DNA from: Haladaptatus paucihalophilus DX253 | Lineage (GTDB): Archaea; Halobacteriota; Halobacteria; Halobacteriales; Haladaptataceae | Length of the DNA: 64,000 nt | Direction of reading: 5' to 3' | Assembly (NCBI RefSeq): GCF_000376445.1 | Contig: NZ_AQXI01000001.1 | Span: 2,753,734 to 2,817,733 of the forward strand | Shown here: piece by piece, positions 42,496-51,455 of the stretch | Numbering within the stretch: the stretch's first letter is position 1 | How the letters are laid out: each line of letters starts with the position of its first letter | Notes under the pieces: generated by a model | The model's input: only the letters and a program-made list of their open reading frames with translations | Told to the model about the DNA's origin: nothing | Database searches by the model: none | Program-made: the position numbers and the translations under genes

Positions 42496-42511
42496 TTTAG
42501 GCTAGCCTAAA
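42496..42511. promoter_or_regulatory. Perfect 16-bp palindrome resembling a DtxR/IdeR-type iron box
   Basis: TTTAGGCTAGCCTAAA is a perfect dyad that closely resembles the DtxR/IdeR consensus (TTAGGTTAGCCTAACCTAA). DtxR-family regulators (SirR/Idr) occur in haloarchaea. It covers the upstream promoter edge of the 52-residue gene at 42295-42453 and has no other start codon nearby, which suggests iron-dependent repression of that gene. Confidence 0.6.
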
Positions 42512-42547
42512 AACGGCGGTGGTAATAATCGTTTGGGTAGCCGGGAC

Positions 42548-43768
42548 TCACCCATCCGTCCGCGTCGGGGTGCGCTCGATGCGGTCGCCGAGGCGGTATA
42601 CGGCGCGGAAGGCGACCAACGCGATGGCGATTTCGAGCAGTCCGGTGACCGCGAACGCCGTCGTGAATCCGAGTCGGTCGGCGAGGCCGCCGCCGACGAG
42701 GAACCCGGTCAGGAACCCGAGACTTCCGGCGGCGTTGAACCCGGCCATGGCGACCCCTCTATCGCTCTCGCCCGCGATGTCGGTCACGAGCGCCATCGTC
42801 GCGGGCGAGACGAACGCGCCGCCGACGCCGACCGCGACCATCGCCGCGGCCGCGAGCGGGACGGTCGGTGCGAGGCCCACGGCGACGATGGTGACGCCGT
42901 AGCAGACGGACCCGACGACGATGGGGACGAACCGGCCGATGCGGTCGGAGAGTTTGCCCATCGGGTACTGCAACAGGGCGAACGGGGCGAAAAAGAGCAT
43001 GAGCATCAGCCCCGTCGCGCCCGCGTCGAGACCGAACTCCGATTGGAAGTAGAGCGTCCCGACGAGCGCGAAAAAGCCCGCGGTGAGCCGGTCGATGAAT
43101 CCGAACGCGTACGGAATCGACAGTTCGGGGCGCTCGCGGAGCCGTTTCAAGGCGGCCGCGGCAGTCTCCCGCGAGGACGACGGTACGCGGTCGGGTACCG
43201 AGCGGGCGAGCACTGCTGTCCCGACCATGAGGACGCTCGCAACGGCGAGCGGCGTCGTCGGGTGAACCTCGGCGAGTTGGCCGCCTATCGGCGCACCCAT
43301 CGCGGTTCCGAGGCCGATGGCGATTCCGGCCGCGCCCATGTTCCGTCCGTGGCCGCCCCGGAGGTCCATCAACATCGTCATCGAGAGCGAGAACGCCGCG
43401 ATGGTCGCCGCCCCCTGCACCACGCGGAGTGCCAGCACCCCGCCGAACGGGACGCCCAACGCCGGTGCCAGCGCGAGCGCCGCGTACCCGGCCGCCGCGC
43501 CGACCGCACCGAAAACGACGAGCGGAACGCGGGTTCCGAGACGGTCGCTCAGGTGGCCCCAGATTCCGGCACACACCACGAACGCGGCGAACTCGGCGAC
43601 CAGAAACCACGTCCCGCCGTCGAGTTGTTCGCCCGCCCCGAGGTGGACCACGAGGTCCGGAACGCCGGGATAGAGGAGCACCTGTGCGAGCAGTACCGCC
43701 CAAATCACGGCGGCGAGACGGACGCGCTCGCCGCGCACGCTACGGACGCCATCCATCACCTGCGTCAT
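42548..43768 (-). CDS. Major facilitator superfamily transporter
   Basis: A 406-residue, 12-helix MFS protein. The loop 2-3 motif is GHLSDRLGTRVPLVVFG (G-x3-D-R-x-G), repeated in the second half as GKLSDRIGRFVPIVVG. Helix 5 contains GAAGIAIGLGTAMGAPIGGQL, the antiporter-type motif C region, pointing to drug/proton export. The ATG at 43768 is the first in frame. The gene lies just past the iron-box region, but its 3' end faces it, so no control is implied. The substrate is unknown. Confidence 0.88.
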   Translation of the reverse strand: MTQVMDGVRSVRGERVRLAAVIWAVLLAQVLLYPGVPDLVVHLGAGEQLDGGTWFLVAEFAAFVVCAGIWGHLSDRLGTRVPLVVFGAVGAAAGYAALALAPALGVPFGGVLALRVVQGAATIAAFSLSMTMLMDLRGGHGRNMGAAGIAIGLGTAMGAPIGGQLAEVHPTTPLAVASVLMVGTAVLARSVPDRVPSSSRETAAAALKRLRERPELSIPYAFGFIDRLTAGFFALVGTLYFQSEFGLDAGATGLMLMLFFAPFALLQYPMGKLSDRIGRFVPIVVGSVCYGVTIVAVGLAPTVPLAAAAMVAVGVGGAFVSPATMALVTDIAGESDRGVAMAGFNAAGSLGFLTGFLVGGGLADRLGFTTAFAVTGLLEIAIALVAFRAVYRLGDRIERTPTRTDG

Positions 43769-43838
43769 CGTTCCGAATTGGGAGTACGCCCGGAAAACGG
43801 TATCTACATCGTCGCACCACGGCGGCCGCGGCGCTCCG

Positions 43839-44471
43839 TCAGTTCACCACGCGCTTTTCGAACAGAAGTTCGACGCCGAACCCGACCAACACGCTCGCGC
43901 TGGCGTAGCGGAGGAGGTCCCGGACGACGGCGCGTTCGAGTATCACCCGCCGCGCGCGACTGGAGAACGTCGCCAACGCCGCCTGATAACAGAAGCCGAG
44001 ACAGCCGAACAGGACGCCGAGCGTGAATATCTGGACGGGGGCGTTCCCGCTCGATTCGACGAACTGCGGGAGGAAGGCGAGGAAGAACACGGCGACCTTC
44101 GGATTGCTGACGTTGATGACGAACGCCTGCCGGAACGACTCGGCGTGCGATTGCGTTTCCCCGTCCGAGGCGATGTCGAACTCGTCTCGATTCCTGAACG
44201 TCGTCACGCCGAGATAGAGGAGGTACGCCGCGCCGACGAGTTTGACGGCGGTGAACGCGAGGGCCGACGCCTTGAGGAGGGCGGACAGACCGAGGACGGC
44301 GGCGGTCGTGTGAACGAGACTCCCGGTGGACGTTCCCGCGGCGGCCATCACCCCGGCGGTTCGGCCGTCGCTGATGCTCCGTTTCAACGTGTAGATGCTG
44401 TCCGGTCCCGGCGCGACGTTCAGCGCGAGCGCGGCCGGAACGAAGGCTACGAGAACGCCCGTATCGACCAT
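43839..44471 (-). CDS. LysE/RhtB family amino acid exporter
   Basis: A 210-residue membrane protein with six helices. The family signature is near the N-terminus: NVAPGPDSIYTLKRSISDGRTAG, followed by AAGTSTGSLVHTTAAVLGL. In the middle is FRQAFVINVSNPKVAVFFLAFLPQF, typical of RhtB-type exporters of homoserine, threonine or similar. The ATG at 44471 starts just before the first helix; the 21-residue extension to 44534 is unlikely. Confidence 0.88.
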   Translation of the reverse strand: MVDTGVLVAFVPAALALNVAPGPDSIYTLKRSISDGRTAGVMAAAGTSTGSLVHTTAAVLGLSALLKASALAFTAVKLVGAAYLLYLGVTTFRNRDEFDIASDGETQSHAESFRQAFVINVSNPKVAVFFLAFLPQFVESSGNAPVQIFTLGVLFGCLGFCYQAALATFSSRARRVILERAVVRDLLRYASASVLVGFGVELLFEKRVVN

Positions 44472-44600
44472 ACGAAGGGAATGGGAACGACGGAGATAAA
44501 CGCTGGGTCGTTGGCAAACCACGGGTTCATCCACGACGACCGGGCGCGGAAGGAAGCCACAAAAGCCACCACGGTGGACGGATTTGGATAACCAAGGGCC

Positions 44601-45074
44601 ATGTCACGAACCGAGTCGGACGACCAGTTGGGTTTCGAGGGCAACGTCGATTACCTCGGGCGCGCTATCCGGGCGCTCGTCCCCCAGTGGGTCGCCCGGC
44701 GGAGCGTCGCGGTTTCCGTCTCGGTTCCCGAGGCGCGGTACGCCGTCGGCGACGAGATTCCCATCACCGTGACGTTCGAGAATCGAAGCCCGTTCCCCGT
44801 CGTCGTCGAAACCCCGCGCCAGCGCCTCTGGGCGTGGGAGGTGGACGGCGAACTCGAAGCCAGCGACGAAGCCTACTACGTCCGAAACCGTCCGAACGCC
44901 TTCTACTTCCGGGCGCGGGAGAAAAAGCGGACCACCGTGACGTGGGACGGGCGATTCGAACGAACGGACGAACCCTCCCGTCGTCCCGCCGACCCCGGCG
45001 AGTACACAGTCGCCGCGTACCTCGCCACGGGGGACGAACGGCCGCGGGACGAGACGACCGTCACGATTCGATAG
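44601..45074 (+). CDS. Haloarchaeal hypothetical protein with a BsuPI-like beta-sandwich
   Basis: A 157-residue soluble protein. Residues about 35-155 read like an Ig/BsuPI-type beta-sandwich (SVSVPEARYAVGDEIPITVTFENRSPFPVVVETP near the start, DPGEYTVAAYLATG near the end), as in proteins annotated as intracellular proteinase inhibitor-like. There is no signal peptide and no catalytic motif. It stands alone and its stop touches the stop of the convergent peptide-transport operon. Function is unknown. Confidence 0.7.
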   Translation: MSRTESDDQLGFEGNVDYLGRAIRALVPQWVARRSVAVSVSVPEARYAVGDEIPITVTFENRSPFPVVVETPRQRLWAWEVDGELEASDEAYYVRNRPNAFYFRAREKKRTTVTWDGRFERTDEPSRRPADPGEYTVAAYLATGDERPRDETTVTIR

Positions 45075-46376
45075 CTACTGCTGGATTCCGTCGAGCACGT
45101 CGTCCCGGTGACGGTGACAGGCGGCGTCGTGCGGCGTGGTTCCGTGTTCGGTCGGAACCTCGTACTCGGGAACCTGTCTCGCACAGATGCTCTTCTCGGC
45201 GAACGACTCGTTCAGCAGTTCGGTCGCGCCGTCCCAGTCGCCGTCCACGATTCGTCCGGCGGCGTCGTCCACGATTCGCCCCGCGTCGCCGTGCGGTTTC
45301 TCGCCGTCGAAGAAGCGATTCTCTATCTCTTCCTTCGTCGTCGGTTCGAACGACCGACGCTGGACCTCCCGAAGGAACGCCCGCGTGTTCTCCCACTCCT
45401 CGCGGGAGAGGTCGTACTCCTTCGGCGCGATGAGCTTCGGACACCGGGTTCGGAAGCGACACCCGGACGGCGGGTCGATGGGACTCGGCACGTCGCCTTC
45501 GAGGACGCCGCGGGTCCCCTCCAGTCGCGGGTCGGGAACGGGAATCGACTCCAGCAGGGCCTGCGTGTAGGGATGCTGCGGGTTCTCGTACAGTTCCTCC
45601 TTCTCCGCGAGTTCAACCAACTGTCCGAGGTACATCACCGCCACGCGGTCCGAGATGTGGCGGATGACGGAGAGGTCGTGGGCGATGAACAGGTACGTCA
45701 GGCCGAACTCGTCCTGCAACGACCGCATGGTGTTGAGCACCTGCGCCTGAATGGAGACGTCGAGGGCGGTGACGGGTTCGTCACAGACGATGAAGTCCGG
45801 GTTCACGCTCAAGGCGCGCGCCAGATTCACCCGCTGTCGCTGCCCGCCGGAGAAGGCGTGCGGATGGCGATTGTAGTGTTGCGGGTCGAGACCGACCTTT
45901 TCGAGCAGTTCGCGCGCCCTCGCCTCCCGTCCCTCGGAATCGTACATCCCGTGGGCCTTCATCGGTTCCTCGACGATGGGACCGATTTTCATCCGCGGGT
46001 CGAGCGAGGACTGCGGGTCCTGAAATATCATCTGGACGTCCTTGCGCTGGGACCGAAGCCCCTCCCCGTCCAACGCGGTCAGGTTCTCGCCCTTGAAATA
46101 CACCGTCCCGTCGGTCGGTTCGACCAGCCGAAGAATGGCCCGCGCGAGCGTGCTCTTGCCACATCCCGACTCGCCGACGAGGCCGAGCGTTTCGCCCTTT
46201 CGAATGGTGAACGACACGTCTTCGACGGCGCGGACCGGCTTTTGCTCCCCGAACACCCCCGACAGGAAGCCGCCGCTGTCGGCGAAATGTTTCGTGAGGC
46301 CGTCCACTTCGAGAAGCGGTTCACCCATCTTCGGTTCCTCGTCGGCCACTTTTCCCGTCGCCATCGAATCACTCAC
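45075..46376 (-). CDS. dppF: Peptide/nickel ABC transporter ATP-binding protein (DppF-type)
   Basis: The 433-residue second ATPase of the importer. Walker A is [16 protein letters not shown], the signature is [15 protein letters not shown] and Walker B is [12 protein letters not shown]. The C-terminal oligo-HPY domain starts with GCRFRTRCP. About 90 residues of mostly acidic, helical sequence follow before the third and fourth Cys of the motif ([12 protein letters not shown] and [10 protein letters not shown]). In most family members these Cys are close together and can bind an iron-sulfur cluster. The insertion lengthens the protein relative to the usual 320-350. It is the last gene of the operon, 2 bp after dppD. 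Confidence 0.9.
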   Translation of the reverse strand: MSDSMATGKVADEEPKMGEPLLEVDGLTKHFADSGGFLSGVFGEQKPVRAVEDVSFTIRKGETLGLVGESGCGKSTLARAILRLVEPTDGTVYFKGENLTALDGEGLRSQRKDVQMIFQDPQSSLDPRMKIGPIVEEPMKAHGMYDSEGREARARELLEKVGLDPQHYNRHPHAFSGGQRQRVNLARALSVNPDFIVCDEPVTALDVSIQAQVLNTMRSLQDEFGLTYLFIAHDLSVIRHISDRVAVMYLGQLVELAEKEELYENPQHPYTQALLESIPVPDPRLEGTRGVLEGDVPSPIDPPSGCRFRTRCPKLIAPKEYDLSREEWENTRAFLREVQRRSFEPTTKEEIENRFFDGEKPHGDAGRIVDDAAGRIVDGDWDGATELLNESFAEKSICARQVPEYEVPTEHGTTPHDAACHRHRDDVLDGIQQ

Positions 46377-46378
46377 GG

Positions 46379-47500
46379 TCAGTCACCCTCCTGCGGGTCG
46401 GTGACGACATCACCCGTGATACCCGTCTCGGCGCGAATCTCGATGGGGTCGCTGAACTCGTAGCCCACGTCGAAGGCGTCGTGTTTCACGCACGCCGCCT
46501 TGTGCGTGTTTTCGCCTTGGTCCGACACCTCCCGACAGTCGGGGTGGACCTCCGTGCAGATTTCGCGGGCGTCGGGACAGCGGGTGTGGAACCGACACCC
46601 GCGCGGCGGGTCGATGGCCTCGGGCATGACGCCCCGAATCGGATTCAATTCCTCGACGGTCTGATCGGGGCGGGGCATGGAGTCCAACAGCGCCTCGGTG
46701 TAGGGGTGTTTCGTGTCGTAGAACAGGTCGTCCACGGTCGCCTGCTCGACGATTTCGCCGAGGTACATCACGTTCACGCGGTCACAGAGTTCGGCGACGA
46801 CGCCCATGTCGTGGGTGACCCAGATGAAACTCGTGTCGTACTTGTCCTGTAGCTCGTCCACGAGCGAGAGGATTTGGCCCTCGACGGTCACGTCGAGCGC
46901 CGTCGTCGGTTCGTCCGCGATGATGAGACTCGGCTCGCAGGCCAGCGCCATGGCGATGAGCACGCGCTGGCGCATCCCCCCGGAGAACTGGTGGGGGTAG
47001 TTGTCGTACCGTTCCACCGGTTCCGGGATGCCCACCTCGCGGAGCATGTCGATAGCTTCCTCCTTGGCCTCGCTCTTCGAGAGGCCGCGGTTGAGTTTGA
47101 TGAACTCCCGAAGTTGGTCGCCCACCGTGAACACCGGGTTCAGGCTCTCCATCGGGTCTTGGAAGATGATGGCGATTTCGCGGCCGCGAATCCGTCGGCG
47201 CATCTCGTCGTTCGAGAGCATCTCGTCGCGTTGGCGGAGTTCGCCGTCCGGACCTTCTTCGAGGCCGAACAGCACCTCGTCGCGGAACCGAACCTCGCCG
47301 CCGACGATTTCGCCGGGCGGGTCGATGAGGCGCAAGATGCTCTGTGCGGCGACGCTCTTTCCGGCCCCGGATTCGCCCACGAGGCCGACGATTTCGCCTT
47401 CCTTTACGTCGAAGGAGATGCCGTCCACCGCGCGGACGACGCCCTCCTCGGTGAAAAACTGCGTCTTCAGGTCGTCGATGTGTAACAGTGTATCAGTCAT
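46379..47500 (-). CDS. dppD: Peptide/nickel ABC transporter ATP-binding protein (DppD-type)
   Basis: First ATPase of the importer, 373 residues. Walker A is [12 protein letters not shown], the signature is [15 protein letters not shown] and Walker B is [12 protein letters not shown]. The C-terminal oligo-HPY domain has the compact Cys pattern [20 protein letters not shown] and HKAACVKHD expected for the DppD iron-sulfur site. The ATG at 47500 starts the core; the longer frame to 47554 is not conserved-looking. It lies 10 bp after dppC. Confidence 0.92.
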   Translation of the reverse strand: MTDTLLHIDDLKTQFFTEEGVVRAVDGISFDVKEGEIVGLVGESGAGKSVAAQSILRLIDPPGEIVGGEVRFRDEVLFGLEEGPDGELRQRDEMLSNDEMRRRIRGREIAIIFQDPMESLNPVFTVGDQLREFIKLNRGLSKSEAKEEAIDMLREVGIPEPVERYDNYPHQFSGGMRQRVLIAMALACEPSLIIADEPTTALDVTVEGQILSLVDELQDKYDTSFIWVTHDMGVVAELCDRVNVMYLGEIVEQATVDDLFYDTKHPYTEALLDSMPRPDQTVEELNPIRGVMPEAIDPPRGCRFHTRCPDAREICTEVHPDCREVSDQGENTHKAACVKHDAFDVGYEFSDPIEIRAETGITGDVVTDPQEGD

Positions 47501-47510
47501 GGTGTCTCCG

Positions 47511-48500
47511 TCAGTTCTTGATTCGCGGGTCGAGCGCGTCCCGCAGCCCGTCACCGAGCAGGTTGAACCCCATCACGGTGACGAGGATGGCGAGTCCCGG
47601 CCAGAGGCTGAACCACGGGTCGGGAAGCATGTAGCCGCGCGATTGACTCAACATCTGCCCCCACGACGGCGTGGGGGGCTGTGCGCCGAACCCGAGGAAC
47701 GAGAGCCCTGCGACGATGAGGATGCTGATGCCGACCTGCAACGTCGCCTGCACGAGGACGGGTGCGAAACTGTTGGGAATCACGTGCCGGAGGATGATGT
47801 TCCGGTCGCGGACGCCCGCCGCTCTCGCCGCCTCGATGTACTCTTCCTCCCGGACGCTGACCACCCGCGACCGAATCAGGCGGGCGAACACCGGAATCGT
47901 CGTGATGCCGACGCCGATCATGGCGAACGTCAGGTCGCGGCCGAACGCGGCCATGAATGCGATGACCAGCACGAGGAACGGAATCGCGTACAGCGTCTCG
48001 GCAACGCGCATCAGCACGTCGTCTACCCATCCGCCGTGATAGCCCGCGACGGCACCGACGAGCGTCCCGCATATGAGACCGAATCCAGTCGAGACGATGC
48101 CGACTTGCATGGCGATTCGGGAGCCGTAGACGAGTCGGACGAGGATGTCTCGACCGCGGTGGTCGGTTCCGAGCGGGTACTCCCACAGTCCGGGGCCGAA
48201 CGTGTTGCTCGTCCACGCCGGGGGACGCAGAATCTTGGCGTTCGACGGGTCGTTCACCGGGTTGTGCCAGAAGCTACTGATGATGGCGTAATCGAAGAGC
48301 TTCGCGTCTATCCACGCGAAGACCGCGACCACGAAGATGAAGCCGATGATGTAGAACCCGAACCGCGCGGTCGTGTCCTTGCGTATCTGGCTGAGCGTGT
48401 ATCGCCACCCGACGCGGGCTTCGACTTTCCCCCCGTCGTCAGCCTGTTCGTTCCTGCTCGCGTTGCGAACGTCCGTCGAACTTGCTTCTCCTGTTCCCAT
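47511..48500 (-). CDS. dppC: Peptide/nickel ABC transporter permease (DppC-type)
   Basis: A 329-residue inner-membrane permease with six helices. The EAA loop is EAARAAGVRDRNIILRHVIPN. The DppC-specific segment is LGTDHRGRDILVRLVYGSRIAMQVG near residues 105-130. The ATG is one base after the dppB stop. It forms the channel with DppB. The N-terminal 40 residues are a charged extension. Confidence 0.92.
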   Translation of the reverse strand: MGTGEASSTDVRNASRNEQADDGGKVEARVGWRYTLSQIRKDTTARFGFYIIGFIFVVAVFAWIDAKLFDYAIISSFWHNPVNDPSNAKILRPPAWTSNTFGPGLWEYPLGTDHRGRDILVRLVYGSRIAMQVGIVSTGFGLICGTLVGAVAGYHGGWVDDVLMRVAETLYAIPFLVLVIAFMAAFGRDLTFAMIGVGITTIPVFARLIRSRVVSVREEEYIEAARAAGVRDRNIILRHVIPNSFAPVLVQATLQVGISILIVAGLSFLGFGAQPPTPSWGQMLSQSRGYMLPDPWFSLWPGLAILVTVMGFNLLGDGLRDALDPRIKN

Positions 48501-48501
48501 C

Positions 48502-49500
48502 TTAGTCCACCTCGTCGTAGGTCACTCGCGGGTCGATGTACGCGTACGAAAGGTCGGTTATGACGACGCCCAGGATGAACGTCAGACCGAAGAATATCGT
48601 CGTCCCCATGACCAGCGGGTAGTCCTGATTGTTGATCGCCGTGATGATGAGCCGCCCCATTCCGTTGATGTTGAACACGGTTTCGGTCAGCACCGCCCCG
48701 CCGAGCGCCGACGTGAGTTGCAGGCCGACGACGGTGATGACGGGGAGTTGTGCGTTTCGAAACGCGTGCTTTCGGACGATGGTGCGCTCCGCGACGCCGT
48801 AGGCGCGCGCCAGCTTCACGTACTCCTGTTGGAGCACTTCCAGCATGGACGACCGTTCGATTCGCGTGATAGCGGCCATCTGGAGCGTTCCGAGCGAGAG
48901 CGTCGGGAGCAACAGGTGGGTGAACGTCTGCCAGAGCACGTCGCCCCGGGAGGACGCCCCCTCGACCGAACTCGGACTCGCCCACGGGAGCACCAGCCCC
49001 GTCGCCGGAAGCCAGTTCAGGTAGTACGCGAAGATGATGATGAGCATCAGTCCGATCCAGAACGACGGCGTGCTGACGCCGATGAGGGCGACGACGCGCG
49101 ATATGTGGTCGGTCGGTTTGTTGCGTCGTTTGGCCGAGACGATGCCCAGCGGAATGGCGGCGACGAGTGCGAACGTGAAACTCGACAGCATGAGCAGGAG
49201 CGTCACCGGCAGTCGCTCCATTATCTTCTGCGTCACGGGGACCCCGTAGTAGATGCTCTGGCCGAGGTTCCCCTGCGCGACCGAGACGAGGTAGTTCACG
49301 TACCGCACCGGAAGCGGTTGGTTCAGCCCGTACTGTGCGCGTATCTCTTGGACCATCTGTGCGCTCGGCGAGGGTCCGAGCATTATCTGCACCGGGTTGC
49401 CCGGAATCGCGTTCGTCAACAGAAACGTTATCGTGACGATGCCGATGAGGACGGGGATGGCCTGCAGCAAGCGTCGAATCGTATAGCGGAAGATTCCCAT
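48502..49500 (-). CDS. dppB: Peptide/nickel ABC transporter permease (DppB-type)
   Basis: A 332-residue permease with six helices. The N-terminus (YTIRRLLQAIPVLIGIVTITFLL) and the EAA loop (KLARAYGVAERTIVRKHAFRNAQLP) are typical of DppB/OppB. The DppB pattern IPGNPVQIMLGPSPSAQMVQ follows the first helix. It lies 37 bp downstream of the binding-protein gene, all five genes on one strand. Confidence 0.92.
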   Translation of the reverse strand: MGIFRYTIRRLLQAIPVLIGIVTITFLLTNAIPGNPVQIMLGPSPSAQMVQEIRAQYGLNQPLPVRYVNYLVSVAQGNLGQSIYYGVPVTQKIMERLPVTLLLMLSSFTFALVAAIPLGIVSAKRRNKPTDHISRVVALIGVSTPSFWIGLMLIIIFAYYLNWLPATGLVLPWASPSSVEGASSRGDVLWQTFTHLLLPTLSLGTLQMAAITRIERSSMLEVLQQEYVKLARAYGVAERTIVRKHAFRNAQLPVITVVGLQLTSALGGAVLTETVFNINGMGRLIITAINNQDYPLVMGTTIFFGLTFILGVVITDLSYAYIDPRVTYDEVD

Positions 49501-49537
49501 TGTATTGTCGGTGAGTCGTATCGAAACGGGGGTCGAG

Positions 49538-51127
49538 CTACTGCGCCCCGATGGACACGTTGGTGTAGCTCGTCGCGAGAACGAAACTCAACAAGGGATG
49601 CGCCATGAACCCGTTCACGTCCTGTTTGACCCCGAAGCTGTTTTTCAAGTTGTACGACGGCAGGTGCGCCCGATCGTTGAGCAACTTGGTGATGGCGTTG
49701 CTGTACAGTTTCTTGCGTTCGGCGTGGTTCGCGGTTTTCCGCGCCTGCTGGACCTGTTTGTCCACGCCCGTGTAGTAGGTGCCGTCGGTCGTCCCGTGGG
49801 CCGACTTCGTGAAGAAGTAGTACAGGAAGTCGTCGGGGTCCGGACCGCCGGACCAGCCCAGCGTGTACATGTTGTAGTCGCTCGGCTTGCCCGAGACGTA
49901 CTTATCGAGGAACGCACCCCAGTCGAGGCGCTGGACGTTGGCGTTGTATCCGGCTTCCTTCAGCCCGTTCGCCACGGTGACGCCGAGTTGCTGGCGCTTG
50001 TCGTCCGGCGGAACGATGATATTGGCGTTCCAGTTGTCCGGAACCTTGTCCGAACTGTCCAGCATCTCCTTTGCCTTGTCGATGTTCTTGTTGTGGGGAA
50101 TCTTCTTCCACTTCTCCAGCGGGAAGCCCCACTGCTTCGAGAGCTGTTCCGGCAGCGGGCTGTACTGGCGGACGCCGGTCGGTTCGACGAAGTTCGACAC
50201 GGCCTGGTCCATGTTGAAGCAGTAGTCGATGGCCTCCCGAACCTTGGGGTCCGTCGTCGGACCCTTCTTGCAGTTGAAGGCCAGATAGAAGTAGCCCATC
50301 CCGAGTTTGGATGCGATGGACGCGTCGTTCATGTTCTCGACCTGCTTCCAGAGCTTCGGCGGAATTTCCTCGATAACGTCGTTTTCCCCGGTCTGCAGGC
50401 TCGTGAGTCGGGTCGTGGGTTCCTCGACCGGCACGAACTTGACCTCGGAGAGGTTCGGTTCCGGCTTGCCCCAGTAGTTATCCCAGCGCTTGATTCTGGC
50501 GAAGTTGCCCTCCTGCCAGCCGTCGAATTTGAACGGACCGGAGCCGACGGGATTCTTCTTGTTGAACTTCTTTTTGTCCTTCTCCCGGACCTTCTTCGGG
50601 ACGATGGAAGCGGTCAGGATGTTCATGAACGGCCCGTACGGATATTTCAGATCGAACTTGACCTTTCGATCTCCCATCGGCGTGACGGTGTCTATCATCG
50701 TGTACGTGGCCGCGTTCTCCGTCTCCTCCTTGACGGGTGCTTCGAAGGAGTACTTCACGTCCTCGGGCGTCATGGAGTCCCCGTTCTGGAACTTCACCCC
50801 CTTTTGCATCTCGACGATGTACGTCTTTCCGTTGTTCTTCACCGTCGGTTCCCCGGTTGCGATGTGGGGGACGATTTCGATGCCCGAGTTGTACGTATAC
50901 AGCCCCTCGAATACGCGGTCCGATACCTGTTGGGATGGGACGTCGTTGAGGACGATGGGGTCGAATTCGAGCGGACTTTTGACCTGCGCGAGGTTCAGCT
51001 TTCCGCCACCGCCTCCGCCCTGTTGACTGCCTGTACAGCCAGCGAGCGCCGCGGCACCGGTTGCACCGAGGCCCTGTAGAAGCCGTCGTCGCTTTATCGA
51101 GTCTGGTATGGTGCTTTTTTTCGTCAT
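49538..51127 (-). CDS. dppA: Peptide/nickel ABC transporter substrate-binding lipoprotein
   Basis: A 529-residue binding protein of SBP family 5. The Tat lipoprotein signal IKRRRLLQGLGATGAAALAGC ends in Cys31. A Gly-rich spacer follows. The SBP-5 motif region VSDRVFEGLYTYN leads to FQNGDSMTPEDVKYSFE, which is the family signature, and DPDDFLYYFF occurs in the second lobe. The ligand may be a peptide, nickel complex or sugar; the sequence alone does not decide. It heads the operon and has an inverted repeat and TATA-like element upstream. Confidence 0.92.
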   Translation of the reverse strand: MTKKSTIPDSIKRRRLLQGLGATGAAALAGCTGSQQGGGGGGKLNLAQVKSPLEFDPIVLNDVPSQQVSDRVFEGLYTYNSGIEIVPHIATGEPTVKNNGKTYIVEMQKGVKFQNGDSMTPEDVKYSFEAPVKEETENAATYTMIDTVTPMGDRKVKFDLKYPYGPFMNILTASIVPKKVREKDKKKFNKKNPVGSGPFKFDGWQEGNFARIKRWDNYWGKPEPNLSEVKFVPVEEPTTRLTSLQTGENDVIEEIPPKLWKQVENMNDASIASKLGMGYFYLAFNCKKGPTTDPKVREAIDYCFNMDQAVSNFVEPTGVRQYSPLPEQLSKQWGFPLEKWKKIPHNKNIDKAKEMLDSSDKVPDNWNANIIVPPDDKRQQLGVTVANGLKEAGYNANVQRLDWGAFLDKYVSGKPSDYNMYTLGWSGGPDPDDFLYYFFTKSAHGTTDGTYYTGVDKQVQQARKTANHAERKKLYSNAITKLLNDRAHLPSYNLKNSFGVKQDVNGFMAHPLLSFVLATSYTNVSIGAQ

Positions 51128-51455
51128 GTGTTCTGTGATTCGTTGATGGGTTCGCCGCTCGTCCGCAGTCCGCGGATATGAGCAACTGTCGAATCTTTTT
51201 TACTGAGCCAATCATTGTTATTGGGTGCCTGAAACGTGTGGTCGAAATCGGTAAGCACGGCCTACGACGTTCGTTCCGATACTAGTATTCGATAGAATAT
51301 GTCGCCGATGTGGAACTGAATCCCGGAAAAGAATCACTCGTATCGTCGTAATTATTCTCCATTCTTGTTGCTATTATGATTAAATTTCGGGGCATGTGTC
51401 GAAGCGAGGAAAATTTCGGTCAACACAACCGACGACTCGACACCCGGACGTCCGC
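51128..51455. other. 328-bp promoter region of the peptide-transport operon
   Basis: It contains no gene. From the dppA start outwards it holds a leader of about 40 nt, a TATA-like AGTAAAAAAGATTC (minus strand, 51192-51205), the inverted repeat CCAAT-N7-ATTGG (51208-51224) at the upstream edge of that TATA, and a perfect 10-bp dyad ATACTAGTAT (51279-51288). The left part of the downstream half is AT-rich without open frames. Confidence 0.45.
51208..51224. promoter_or_regulatory. CCAAT-N7-ATTGG inverted repeat at the dppA promoter
   Basis: CCAATCATTGTTATTGG has 5-bp arms and abuts the likely TATA element of the dpp operon, where a repressor would block TFB/TBP binding. It does not resemble the E. 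coli NikR operator. Confidence 0.4.

Noticed and set aside
51279-51288. ATACTAGTAT dyad as a strong operator
   Set aside because: At only 10 bp, and distant from the likely TATA element of dppA, it is common by chance in AT-rich sequence. It is mentioned only within the gap description.
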